This document shows, piece by piece, positions 36,367-44,241 of a DNA stretch of 64,000 bases. The stretch comes from Hymenobacter metallicola (GTDB lineage Bacteria > Bacteroidota > Bacteroidia > Cytophagales > Hymenobacteraceae): the NCBI RefSeq assembly GCF_004745645.1, contig NZ_SRMB01000001.1, positions 806,001-870,000 of the forward strand, read 5' to 3'. The notes under the pieces were generated by a model that was not told the origin of the DNA, searched no databases, and saw only the letters and a program-made list of their open reading frames with translations. How positions within the stretch are numbered: the first letter of the stretch is position 1; each line of letters opens with the position of its first letter. Made by a program: the position numbers and the translations under genes.

Positions 36367-37440
36367 ATGCCATCCCGTCGTCATTTTCTGCAGCAGGCTG
36401 CTGCGGGCTTAGCCACCCTGGCCCTGCAGAACCAAGCCCTAGCCCGGGCTGCGGCCCGCACCTACACCAACCCGGTGTATACCGGCCAGTTTCCCGACCC
36501 GTTCGTGCTGCGCCACCAGGGGCGCTACTATGCTTTTGGCACTACCGGGCAGGCCCGCACCCCCGACGGCCGCATCTTCACGGTGCTTACCTCCTCTGAT
36601 TTGGTTGACTGGCAGCCGGCTGGGGGCGCACTCACCCCGCCCGAAGGCGCTGCCGGGGCCGAGTTCTGGGCCCCGGAAGTGATGTATCACCAGGGCACGT
36701 TCTACCTGTATTATTCTATGGGTGGAGGTGCCATTGGGGCCTCCGTAGGCCACCGGCTGCACGTAGCCACCAGCAAAACTCCTCAGGGACCTTATACCCA
36801 GGCAGCCCTGCTGGATGTACCCGGTAGCAAGTTCACAATCGATGCGCACCCGTTTCAGGACAGCGACGGGCAATGGTACCTGTTTTATGCCCGCGACTTT
36901 ACTGACTCCGACCAAGGCTACCGGCCGGGTACCGGCCTGGTCGTCGACCGGCTGGTGGATATGACCCGCTTGGCTGGGGAAAGCCGCACGGTAATGCGGG
37001 CCCGCCACGACTGGACGGTGTTCGAGAAAAACCGCACCATGCCGCTCTATGACAACCAGACCTTTGCCGAGTGGCATACTTTAGAAGGCCCCTTCGTGCG
37101 CAAGCATAAGGGCAAGTACTACTGTTTTTACAGCGGAGCCAACTTTCTCACCCCACGCTACGGAGTCGATTACTGCGTGGCTGATTCGGTGCTGGGGCCT
37201 TACTCGGATGCGGGGGCAGACAAAGGCCCCCGGGTGCTGGGTGCCGTGGCAGGCCACGTGCGCGGGCCAGGCCACCATTCTCATGTACTCGGGCCCGATG
37301 GTAAAACGGAGCACTTGGTGTATCATGCGTGGAACAAAGCCATGACCGAGCGCCAATTATGCATTGATAAGCTGCTCTGGACCGGGCAAGGCCCGCGCTG
37401 CCAAGGCCCAACCTACACGCCCCAGCCCTTTCCTCAATAA
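36367..37440 (+). CDS. GH43 hydrolase with a Tat signal
   Basis: 357 residues from the ATG at 36367. The N-terminus MPSRRHFLQQAAAGLATLAL is a twin-arginine export signal (SRRxFLQ), so the enzyme is exported folded. The start at 36298 would bury this motif and is rejected. Propeller acids: Asp in GQFPDPFVL (base), Asp in FTIDAHPF (modulator) and Glu in TLEGPFV (acid). AEFWAPEVMYHQGTFYLYYS is typical of the family. It is the only plus-strand enzyme of the locus, followed 148 nt later by the regulator gene. Confidence 0.92.
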   Translation: MPSRRHFLQQAAAGLATLALQNQALARAAARTYTNPVYTGQFPDPFVLRHQGRYYAFGTTGQARTPDGRIFTVLTSSDLVDWQPAGGALTPPEGAAGAEFWAPEVMYHQGTFYLYYSMGGGAIGASVGHRLHVATSKTPQGPYTQAALLDVPGSKFTIDAHPFQDSDGQWYLFYARDFTDSDQGYRPGTGLVVDRLVDMTRLAGESRTVMRARHDWTVFEKNRTMPLYDNQTFAEWHTLEGPFVRKHKGKYYCFYSGANFLTPRYGVDYCVADSVLGPYSDAGADKGPRVLGAVAGHVRGPGHHSHVLGPDGKTEHLVYHAWNKAMTERQLCIDKLLWTGQGPRCQGPTYTPQPFPQ

Positions 37441-37496
37441 GCCAGGAAAAACCACCTGCGGTGCAAGACTACAGGCTCGTGCAAACGCAAATTTTC

Positions 37497-37509
37497 CGCA
37501 AAGTTTGCG
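37497..37509. promoter_or_regulatory. Degenerate operator-like repeat before the LacI gene
   Basis: CGCAAA and TTTGCG half-sites separated by a single G, about 80 nt before the regulator start. The half-sites match O1-O5, but the centre is one base shorter, so it is at best a weak autoregulatory site. Confidence 0.35.
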
Positions 37510-37588
37510 TTGCTTTTTGCGCAAATTGCGTAAAGGGCACGCCTTCCCAGAAAGTAAAGGCATCTCTCACTCTTAATTCGACACTGTC

Positions 37589-38614
37589 TTGGCGCGTGCA
37601 AAAGCTTCTATCTCGGATCTAGCTAAACAGCTGGGTATTTCGGTATCAACCGTTTCCCGGGCCCTTAGCGACCATCCTACCATCAGTACCGCGACCAAGA
37701 AAAAAGTGCGGCAGCTGGCCAAGGAGCTTCATTACCAGCCCAACCATATGGCCGCGGGCCTGCGCAAAGGCCGCAGTAACTTACTGGGCGTAATTGTGCC
37801 CCACATTGATGGGCATTTCTTTACGCTGGTCGTAAAAGGCATTGAGACGGTGGCCACAAAAGCCGGGTTCAATGTGATGATCTGCCAATCGAATGAGGAT
37901 GTCCGGCACGAGCAGAAAAATATTGAATCAATGCTCAGTGCTCAAGTAGAGGGAATTCTTGTTTCTCTGGCTCGCAACACCCTTGACTTCAAGCATTTCG
38001 ATAAGGTTCGTAAGCAGGAGATTCCACTGGTTTTCTTTGATCGGGTGCTCGATGGGCTCGATGTTAGTGCTGTGGTAATTGACGACCGGGAAGGCGGCTA
38101 CCAGTCGACCAAGCACCTGTTGGCGCAAGGGTGTCGGCGCATTGCGCACTTCGGCGGCCCGCAGCATCTGAATATCTATAAGAATCGTCGCCAGGGCTAT
38201 ATCGACGCGCTGCTGGAAGCGGGCTTGCCCCTTGAGGAGGAGCTTTTATACTACTCCGACATGACCCAGGAGGACGGGGTGACGGGCATGCAGCGGATGC
38301 TGGCGCTAAAAAAACGCCCCGACGCCATCTTCTCCGCCAGCGACTTTTCTATCGTGGGAGCCCTGCAGGAACTGAAGCGTCATAACCTGCGCGCTCCTAA
38401 CGATATGGCCCTGGCCGGCTTCAGCAACGAAACGTTTACCTCCCTGACCGAGCCCATGCTGACTTCAGTCGATCAGCGTTGCGAGCAGATGGGGCAGGCC
38501 GCAGTCCGGCTTTTTTTGGAAATGCTGGAAGAGCGCAGCGCACTGTTTTCTCCGCGCCGCATCGTGCTACAGCCAGATTTGCTGATTCGGTCTTCATCGG
38601 TACGCATAAAATAA
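37589..38614 (+). CDS. LacI-family transcriptional regulator
   Basis: A 341-residue regulator. Residues 6-26 (ASISDLAKQLGISVSTVSRALS) are the LacI helix-turn-helix, with the hinge helix in LHYQPNHMAAGLRKGRSNLLGVIVP. A periplasmic-binding-protein-like sugar domain follows (LGVIVPHIDGHFFTLVVKGIE, VFFDRVLDG, AHFGGPQHLNIYKNRRQGY, FSASDFSIVGALQELK). The start is a TTG at 37589, which places the HTH six residues in; no ATG is available in frame upstream. It probably represses the neighbouring hydrolase and SusCD genes through O1-O5 and is released by a sugar from the polysaccharide. Confidence 0.92.
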   Translation: MARAKASISDLAKQLGISVSTVSRALSDHPTISTATKKKVRQLAKELHYQPNHMAAGLRKGRSNLLGVIVPHIDGHFFTLVVKGIETVATKAGFNVMICQSNEDVRHEQKNIESMLSAQVEGILVSLARNTLDFKHFDKVRKQEIPLVFFDRVLDGLDVSAVVIDDREGGYQSTKHLLAQGCRRIAHFGGPQHLNIYKNRRQGYIDALLEAGLPLEEELLYYSDMTQEDGVTGMQRMLALKKRPDAIFSASDFSIVGALQELKRHNLRAPNDMALAGFSNETFTSLTEPMLTSVDQRCEQMGQAAVRLFLEMLEERSALFSPRRIVLQPDLLIRSSSVRIK

Positions 38615-38921
38615 ATTGCGGTGCCCACGTAAAGTAGGCCGCTAGCTAGCCGCTGACTTCGCAACTGAAATTCGTTGGATTTTAGTAATCAGAAGCTGGG
38701 GTAGCAATAGGTTATATTCCGGTTGCTAAAAGAGTATGTTAGCTAAAGACTTGTTAATACAGGTTTTGCAACGGGCTACTATAACAAGCTGGCCTGTTGC
38801 CTACTGTTTTTCAAAAATAAGAGTTAGGGCCTGTAGCAATCATTAGTCGTCCGGTTAGTGCTTAAATTAGCCTAGCTACTTAATTTACTAGTGTCGGGCT
38901 CGAAAAAGGTTAGCTGAATTA
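38615..38921. other. AT-rich gap without a recognised gene
   Basis: About 300 nt between the LacI gene and the promoter of the small basic protein gene. No hairpin, operator, or coding pattern was recognised. Confidence 0.3.
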
Positions 38922-38952
38922 ATTGAAAACGAAAATGAATATGTTACGTTTG
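38922..38952 (+). promoter_or_regulatory. Bacteroidota-type promoter for the small basic protein
   Basis: ATTG at 38922-38925 and TACGTTTG at 38945-38952 are 19 nt apart. The -33 element has one mismatch to TTTG and the -7 element is perfect. The start codon lies 58 nt further on, leaving a 5' leader of about 50 nt. Confidence 0.6.
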
Positions 38953-39010
38953 CGCCATAGTCACGTAGTGATGAACAATTTTATATTCATTCACCCAAAA
39001 AAACTTCAGC

Positions 39011-39262
39011 ATGGCATTAGATTTCAGCCAATTCGAAGAGGTTCTCAAGGCCGCTAAAAGCAGCGAAGTCGTTAAGAAGGATTTGCGCAAAGCTCTACGC
39101 AGCGTTTCCTCCGCAATCAACGCTCTGAATCAGGCGGTAACCGATATGGAAACGGTGTTATCCGATGATTATCAGCCTGCTGCAAAGGTGCGTAAGCCTC
39201 GTGCTACCAACCCCAATGGCGCCAAGCGCGGCCGTAAACCCAAGGCTGCTGCCACGGAGTAG
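39011..39262 (+). CDS. Small basic protein with AT-hook-like tail
   Basis: An 83-residue protein. Residues 1-50 form a helix pair (FEEVLKAAKSSEVVKKDLRKALRSVSSAINALNQAVTDME is one long heptad-like stretch), and the last 25 residues are a basic Ala/Lys/Pro tail with KRGRKPKAA, close to an AT-hook core. This suggests a histone-like or nucleoid-associated protein, but this is inference. It is followed by a perfect terminator and has its own promoter, so it is a strongly expressed single gene. Spread widely in Hymenobacter-like genomes, as I recall, without a named function. Confidence 0.7.
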   Translation: MALDFSQFEEVLKAAKSSEVVKKDLRKALRSVSSAINALNQAVTDMETVLSDDYQPAAKVRKPRATNPNGAKRGRKPKAAATE

Positions 39263-39301
39263 GTTCTGCCAAGAAAAGTATTTTCCTGGTTTTACATAGC
39301 C

Positions 39302-39329
39302 AAAAAGCCCCTGCTAGCAGGGGCTTTTT
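39302..39329. terminator. Bidirectional terminator
   Basis: A perfect palindrome (AAAAAGCCCCTGC with GCAGGGGCTTTTT, tetraloop CTAG at its centre) between the small basic protein gene and the VOC gene, working in both directions. Confidence 0.85.
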
Positions 39330-39406
39330 TGGGCTCAATTAATAACAATAAGCAACGTGGTGCTGCTCGGGAAGATGTTGGACAAAGGCCGCAGGGCAAG
39401 TCAGAG

Positions 39407-39820
39407 CTAAAGCTTCCACTGACTTTGTTGCAAAACAATACGGTAGCCATCCGCATCCGCAAATGTTTTTCCCTGCGTATCCCAATACGGGTTATACGAC
39501 GGCAGAGGAGCATAACCTTGGTGGAGTAGCTGCGTGATTTGCTGTTGCCACGCGGCCGCATCCGGAAAATAGAAAACCAGCAAATTATCCTGGCTTGGGG
39601 CAGGCGGCACCCGATGCCCCCGCTGGTGCGTAAATTCGAAGTGGTACGGCCACTGACGGTGCCCCAGAATAATACCGTCGAACCCGTTATGGTTTTCAAA
39701 TTCGGCTAATAGCTCAAAGCCCAGTCCATCTTGATAAAAGGCCCGCAGGGCTGCAATATTATTAGTGGGCCGCGCCACGCGCAATACCGGCGCAAGGGCA
39801 GGCGTAACAGAGAAATGCAT
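39407..39820 (-). CDS. VOC family protein (glyoxalase-like)
   Basis: 137 residues from the ATG at 39820 (MHFSVTPALAPVLRVARPTNN); the 17 upstream codons are unlikely. The vicinal-oxygen-chelate pattern is present: RPTNNIAALRAFYQDGLGFELL at the start, GFDGIILGHRQWPYHFEFTHQRG with a metal-ligand histidine region, and DADGYRIVLQ at the end. The closest subtype I recall is YycE-like. Substrate unknown. Lone gene, convergent with the small basic protein. Confidence 0.85.
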   Translation of the reverse strand: MHFSVTPALAPVLRVARPTNNIAALRAFYQDGLGFELLAEFENHNGFDGIILGHRQWPYHFEFTHQRGHRVPPAPSQDNLLVFYFPDAAAWQQQITQLLHQGYAPLPSYNPYWDTQGKTFADADGYRIVLQQSQWKL

Positions 39821-39982
39821 AAGTGCGCAAGGCAAGTATATAAGAGTTGCTAGGTACGCAAGAGAAAACAAAATACCCAGCGCCCTAAAGTGCAGGTCCG
39901 GGCAATGCGGTATTTACGGTCCGAACCGCTACTTTGCCGCGTAGCTATGAGCTGCCAATTCAAGACGTATAAACTTAAGTAA

Positions 39983-41308
39983 GTGACCTGGACGGAAGAG
40001 CAGGTGCGGGCCTTGGTCACCGACGCCGGAACGCTGAAGCGCGGGCAGGAGCTGGCCACGCCTGCCAAGTGGAGCAAGCTAGGCCAGACGCCCACTGCCG
40101 TGTGGGGCGAGTGCGCCGGCAGTGGGTCCAAACCCTACCAAACTGGTATTGATTTGCTGGAGCCGGCCTTTAAATGCTCGTGCCCGAGCCGGGTATTTCC
40201 CTGCAAACACGGTGCGGGGCTGCTGCTGCTGCTAGCCCGGCAGCCGCAGTTGCCGCCGCCAGCCGGGCCGCCCAGCTGGCTAGCCGAGTGGCTGAGCAAG
40301 CGCCAAACGCGGCAGCAGGGGCAGGCCGCTAAAGAAACGCCTCCAGGGGAAGCCCCCGACCCGGCGGCCCGGCAGAAGCGGGAAGCTCAGCGCCTGGAGC
40401 GGATGCAGCGCAGTGCCGAAGAACTGGAAATCTGGCTGCTCGACATCATCCGCAACGGTCTGGCTAGCCTCGACAAGCAGCCCGCCGCCTTCTGGGAGCA
40501 ACAGGCCGCCCGCCTCGTGGATGGACAGCTGCCGGGGCTGGCTGCCGTAGTGCGCGAACTGGCGGGGCTGCGCTACGTGGCGGCCAACTGGCCCGAACTA
40601 CTGCTGGCGCGCCTGGGGGAGCTGTATCTGCTGCTCGGCGCATTTCGCAATCTGCCCCAGCTCTCGGAAGCGGCCCGGCAGGAAGTGCGGCAATTGTTGG
40701 GGGTAAGCATTAAAAAAGAAGAATTGCTGGCCCAGCAGCCGGCCGTGGCCGATACTTGGCGGGTGCTGGGGCAAATCAGCTGGGAAGAGGAACGCCTGAC
40801 GGCCCGTCGGACCTGGCTGTGGGGACAGACCACGCAGCGGTATGCCCTGGTGCTGGAATTTGCCTTTGGCGGGCAGCCGTTTGCTACGGCCCTGGTACCC
40901 GAAGGCAGCTATGCGGGAAGCGTTGTATACTACCCCGGTTTGCAGCCCTTACGTGCCGTACCCGGGCCGCTGACGTTTCAGGGAATAAGAGCGAGAGTGG
41001 CACAGGCAGCGCTGCCACTGCCCGCGCTGCTGGAGCAGTACGCGGCGGCCCTGAGCCGGAACCCCTGGCTGCGGGAGTGGCCGGCTCAATTGCGGGACGT
41101 GGTGCCGGTGCTGCTGCCCGATGAAACCTGGGCTGTGCAGCACGCGCCCACCGGACAACAGCTCCGCTTGCAGTGCACCGCGCTGGAAGGGTGGCAGATG
41201 CTGGCCGTGGGCGGGGGCCAGCCCCTGTACCTGTTTGGGGAGTGGAACGGCCGCAGCCTTCGCCCACTGACGTATTCGGTTGCTTCCGTCCCGGCCGTTT
41301 CCTGCTGA
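39983..41308 (+). CDS. SWIM zinc-finger protein (YehQ-like)
   Basis: A 441-residue protein starting at GTG 39983 (M/VTWTEEQVRALVTDAGTLKRGQELA). The SWIM zinc-binding motif is CSCPSRVFPCKH with Cys65, Cys67, Cys74 and His76, immediately followed by GAGLLLLLARQP. The rest is helical with an Ala/Leu/Gln-rich pattern. SWIM domains bind DNA or proteins. The gene is three nucleotides from the DUF5691 gene and opens the gene set that includes the MoxR ATPase, the DUF5682 protein and the VWA protein. The equivalent in E. coli, as I recall, is yehQ. Confidence 0.88.
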   Translation: MTWTEEQVRALVTDAGTLKRGQELATPAKWSKLGQTPTAVWGECAGSGSKPYQTGIDLLEPAFKCSCPSRVFPCKHGAGLLLLLARQPQLPPPAGPPSWLAEWLSKRQTRQQGQAAKETPPGEAPDPAARQKREAQRLERMQRSAEELEIWLLDIIRNGLASLDKQPAAFWEQQAARLVDGQLPGLAAVVRELAGLRYVAANWPELLLARLGELYLLLGAFRNLPQLSEAARQEVRQLLGVSIKKEELLAQQPAVADTWRVLGQISWEEERLTARRTWLWGQTTQRYALVLEFAFGGQPFATALVPEGSYAGSVVYYPGLQPLRAVPGPLTFQGIRARVAQAALPLPALLEQYAAALSRNPWLREWPAQLRDVVPVLLPDETWAVQHAPTGQQLRLQCTALEGWQMLAVGGGQPLYLFGEWNGRSLRPLTYSVASVPAVSC

Positions 41309-41311
41309 GCT

Positions 41312-42889
41312 ATGACCAACCTACATCAGGCCTGGGGCCAACTAACGCGCATTGCTCTGCTGGGTACCAGCCAAACGCCCGAGCCGGTTCCGGCGCTTCC
41401 CGGCTTGGGAACTCCGGACCAGCCCGTGGCCGGCGGCGAACGGGAACGGCAAGTGTTACTCGTGGGCGGTGCCCTGGCCCTGGTACGCAAAGCGGGTTAT
41501 CAGCCCCCCATTGGGCCGGCGGCCGTGCTGAGCCCCAGCCCACCGCCTAGTACTGAAGTACAAACTACACTCGGGCCGGGCGGGCGGCAATACCTGCACC
41601 TGCTGCTGGAAGGCACCCACGCCGATTTGCTGCCCGAGTACCTGCAGCAGCTGGGGCAGCATGGGCGCCGGGTGCCGGCGGAACTGCTGGTCTCCTTGCT
41701 CGAATACGTCCGTTCCCGTCCCGAGCTGCACGCGGTGGCCGGCCCGGTGCTGGGGGAGCGGGGCCGGTGGCTGGCGGCCCTGAATCCGCAGTGGCAGCCC
41801 CTGCTTGCGGCCCTGCCCGACTCGGCCGATGAAACCGTCTGGGAAACCGGCACCCCGCGGCAGCGGAGTCGGTGGCTGGCTGAGTTGCGCCGCACCGACC
41901 CGGCCCGGGCCCGGGAGCTGCTTGCGGCGGCCCTGCCCCAGGAACCGGCTAAAAACCAGGCCCAACTCCTGGAAGTGCTGGCCGAAAACCTGGGTCCGGA
42001 TGATGAAGCGCTGCTGCTCCAGTACCTGGCTTCCAAAAGCAAAGAAGTGCGCCAGACGGTGCTGCCCTTGCTCGGGCGCCTGCCCGGCAGTGCCCTGGCC
42101 CAGCGCCTGTGGCTGCGCACCGCGCCGCTGCTAACGCTGAAGCGCACCTTGCTCAGCAAAAAGCTGGTCGTGACCCTGCCCGAGGCCTGGGACAAGAGCT
42201 GGCTGGCCGACGGCATCGAGCAAAAAGACGGCCGTTTTGAGGGCGAAAAAGCGGCTTGGCTGGGGCAGCTACTGGCTCTGCTGCCCCCTCAGCGCTGGGC
42301 CGCGCACTGGAACCTGAAGCCGGCCGGCATCCTGGACCTGGCCGCGGGTACCGAGTGGGTAAAAGTGCTGCTGCCGGCCTGGGCCGAAGCGGCCATTCTA
42401 CACCAGGACGCTGCCTGGGCTACGGCCCTGCTGGAATGGTATTACGAGCAGCCCCGCCAGCAGCCCCCCGCGCTGCCGCTGCCGGCGCTGGCCCACCTAC
42501 TGACGCCCGCGCGCCTGACGGAGCTGGTGCTGCCCTTGCTGAATGCCACACCCCAGCTGGCCCCGGGGGTGAGCTGGCTGCCGCTGCTGCAGCTGGTGCC
42601 CGCGCCCTGGCCGGCCCCGCTGACCCGCCGCGTGGTAGAGCTGCTGGCCGACTCCCTGCGCCGCCCCGAACAGCTCCACCGCCTGTATTACCCCGCCAGC
42701 CAGCTGCTGGACTACATGACCCGCACCGTGCCGGCCGCGCAGTACGAACTGTGCGCAGCCTCCTTGCAGCCCCTGCTGGGCACCGTGTCGTACTTGCACA
42801 GCAGCCTGAACCGCCTGCTCGATACGCTCCACTTTCGGCAGCAGCTAGCCGCCACCCTGACCGAGCCCCCCGATGCAAGCGGCGGCTGA
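41312..42889 (+). CDS. DUF5691 protein
   Basis: A 525-residue cytoplasmic protein, rich in Leu, Ala, Pro and Gln, with a helical-repeat (HEAT-like) look. The DUF5691 pattern begins with QAWGQLTRIALLGTSQTPEP and continues with LLLEGTHADLLPEYLQQLGQHGRRVPAELL and the SSKSKEVRQTVLPLLGRLPGS stretch (about residues 240-265). The family has no known activity. Its gene starts 3 nt after the SWIM gene and precedes the MoxR gene by about 190 nt, the gene order in which the family is usually found. Confidence 0.88.
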   Translation: MTNLHQAWGQLTRIALLGTSQTPEPVPALPGLGTPDQPVAGGERERQVLLVGGALALVRKAGYQPPIGPAAVLSPSPPPSTEVQTTLGPGGRQYLHLLLEGTHADLLPEYLQQLGQHGRRVPAELLVSLLEYVRSRPELHAVAGPVLGERGRWLAALNPQWQPLLAALPDSADETVWETGTPRQRSRWLAELRRTDPARARELLAAALPQEPAKNQAQLLEVLAENLGPDDEALLLQYLASKSKEVRQTVLPLLGRLPGSALAQRLWLRTAPLLTLKRTLLSKKLVVTLPEAWDKSWLADGIEQKDGRFEGEKAAWLGQLLALLPPQRWAAHWNLKPAGILDLAAGTEWVKVLLPAWAEAAILHQDAAWATALLEWYYEQPRQQPPALPLPALAHLLTPARLTELVLPLLNATPQLAPGVSWLPLLQLVPAPWPAPLTRRVVELLADSLRRPEQLHRLYYPASQLLDYMTRTVPAAQYELCAASLQPLLGTVSYLHSSLNRLLDTLHFRQQLAATLTEPPDASGG

Positions 42890-43080
42890 TATGCTGGCCC
42901 GATCCGGCCAAGGGCGGTTTATCGGTTGGCTATTGCCCTCACTTCGAGACAAAAACCTCTGGCAAGCTCCGCTGACTGTCGTAGGGCCACTGCCCCTCGC
43001 AAAAATTCTTCCCAAGCTCCGCCTAAGCCGCTAGCTTGTCGTTCCCACGTTCTGTTTACGCTTCCGCTTTCAACTTTTCT

Positions 43081-44178
43081 ATGGCTTTGACTCCTGCTTC
43101 CGACATTCTGCGGCCTCATGCCGAGGTGCAATACGCCGAAGAACTTGCCGCTCTGGCCGCGGCCGACGACCGGCCCAAGCCCCCGGGCTGGCACCTCTCG
43201 CCCTGGGCCGTGGTGACCTACCTGCTCGGCGGCACCCTGAATAACGGCTTTGAAATTGAGCCCAAGTACATCGGGCAGCGGCGGCTGATGGAAATTGCCG
43301 TAGCCACCCTGGCCACCGACCGTGCCCTGCTCTTGCTCGGCGTACCGGGCACGGCCAAAAGCTGGGTGTCGGAGCACCTGACGGCAGCCATCAGCGGGCA
43401 TTCCAACTTGCTGATTCAGGGCACGGCCGGTACTTCGGAAGATGCTATTCGCTATTCCTGGAACTACGCCCGCCTGATTGCCGAAGGCCCCTCGGCCGGG
43501 GCCCTGGTGCCGTCGCCGCTACTCAAGGGCATGCAGGAGGGCAGCCTGGTGCGCATCGAGGAACTGACCCGCATTCCGGCCGACGTGCAGGATACGCTCA
43601 TTACCGTGCTTTCCGAAAAGGTGCTGCCGGTGCCCGAGCTGGCTACTGAGGTGCAGGCCACCCGCGGCTTCAACGTCATTGCCACGGCCAACGACCGGGA
43701 CAAGGGCGTGAACGAGCTCAGCAGTGCCCTGCGCCGCCGCTTTAATACCGTGGTGCTGCCCTTGCCGACCTCTGTGGCCGAGGAAGTGCAGATTGTGCAG
43801 AGCCGGGTGGAGAAAACTGGCCGGGCCCTTCAGCTGCCACCCACCACGGTGGCCCTGGAGCAAATCAGCCGCCTGGTGACCATCTTCCGGGAGTTGCGCT
43901 CGGGCGTGACCGAAAACGGCAAAACCAAGCTCAAAAGCCCCAGCGGCACGCTCAGCAGCGGGGAGGCTATTTCGGTGCTCAACAGCGGCCTGGCCCTGGC
44001 GGCCTACTTCGGCGACGGTACCCTGCAGGCCGCCGACTTGGCCGCTGGCCTCACTGGCGCCGTGGTGAAAGACCCCGTGCAGGACCGCGTGGTGTGGCTC
44101 GAATACCTGGAAACGGTGGTCAAGGAGCGCGACGGATGGAAGGACCTGTACCGGGCCTGCCGGGAGGTGGTGGAGTAA
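43081..44178 (+). CDS. MoxR-family AAA ATPase (YehL-like)
   Basis: A 365-residue ATPase from ATG 43081. Walker A is GVPGTAKS (87-94), Walker B LVRIEEL (156-162), sensor 1 the VIATANDRDKG segment, and the arginine-finger region SSALRRRFNTVVLPLP. MoxR proteins work as chaperones with a VWA partner to insert metal or remodel a target complex. The family branch is YehL, judged from length and neighbours. The VWA partner is about 10 kb away (54064-55179) on the same strand. It is followed by an AT-rich gene. Confidence 0.92.
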   Translation: MALTPASDILRPHAEVQYAEELAALAAADDRPKPPGWHLSPWAVVTYLLGGTLNNGFEIEPKYIGQRRLMEIAVATLATDRALLLLGVPGTAKSWVSEHLTAAISGHSNLLIQGTAGTSEDAIRYSWNYARLIAEGPSAGALVPSPLLKGMQEGSLVRIEELTRIPADVQDTLITVLSEKVLPVPELATEVQATRGFNVIATANDRDKGVNELSSALRRRFNTVVLPLPTSVAEEVQIVQSRVEKTGRALQLPPTTVALEQISRLVTIFRELRSGVTENGKTKLKSPSGTLSSGEAISVLNSGLALAAYFGDGTLQAADLAAGLTGAVVKDPVQDRVVWLEYLETVVKERDGWKDLYRACREVVE

Positions 44179-44241
44179 GGACTTCCATATTTCACAAAAC
44201 GCAGCACTCTAGAAGGAAAATATACTTAACGCAGCACATTG

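Noticed and set aside
37481..37530. Further operator copies before the LacI gene
   Set aside because: Several GCAAA/TTTGC half-sites occur but none forms the exact 12-bp palindrome; only one imperfect site is listed with low confidence.
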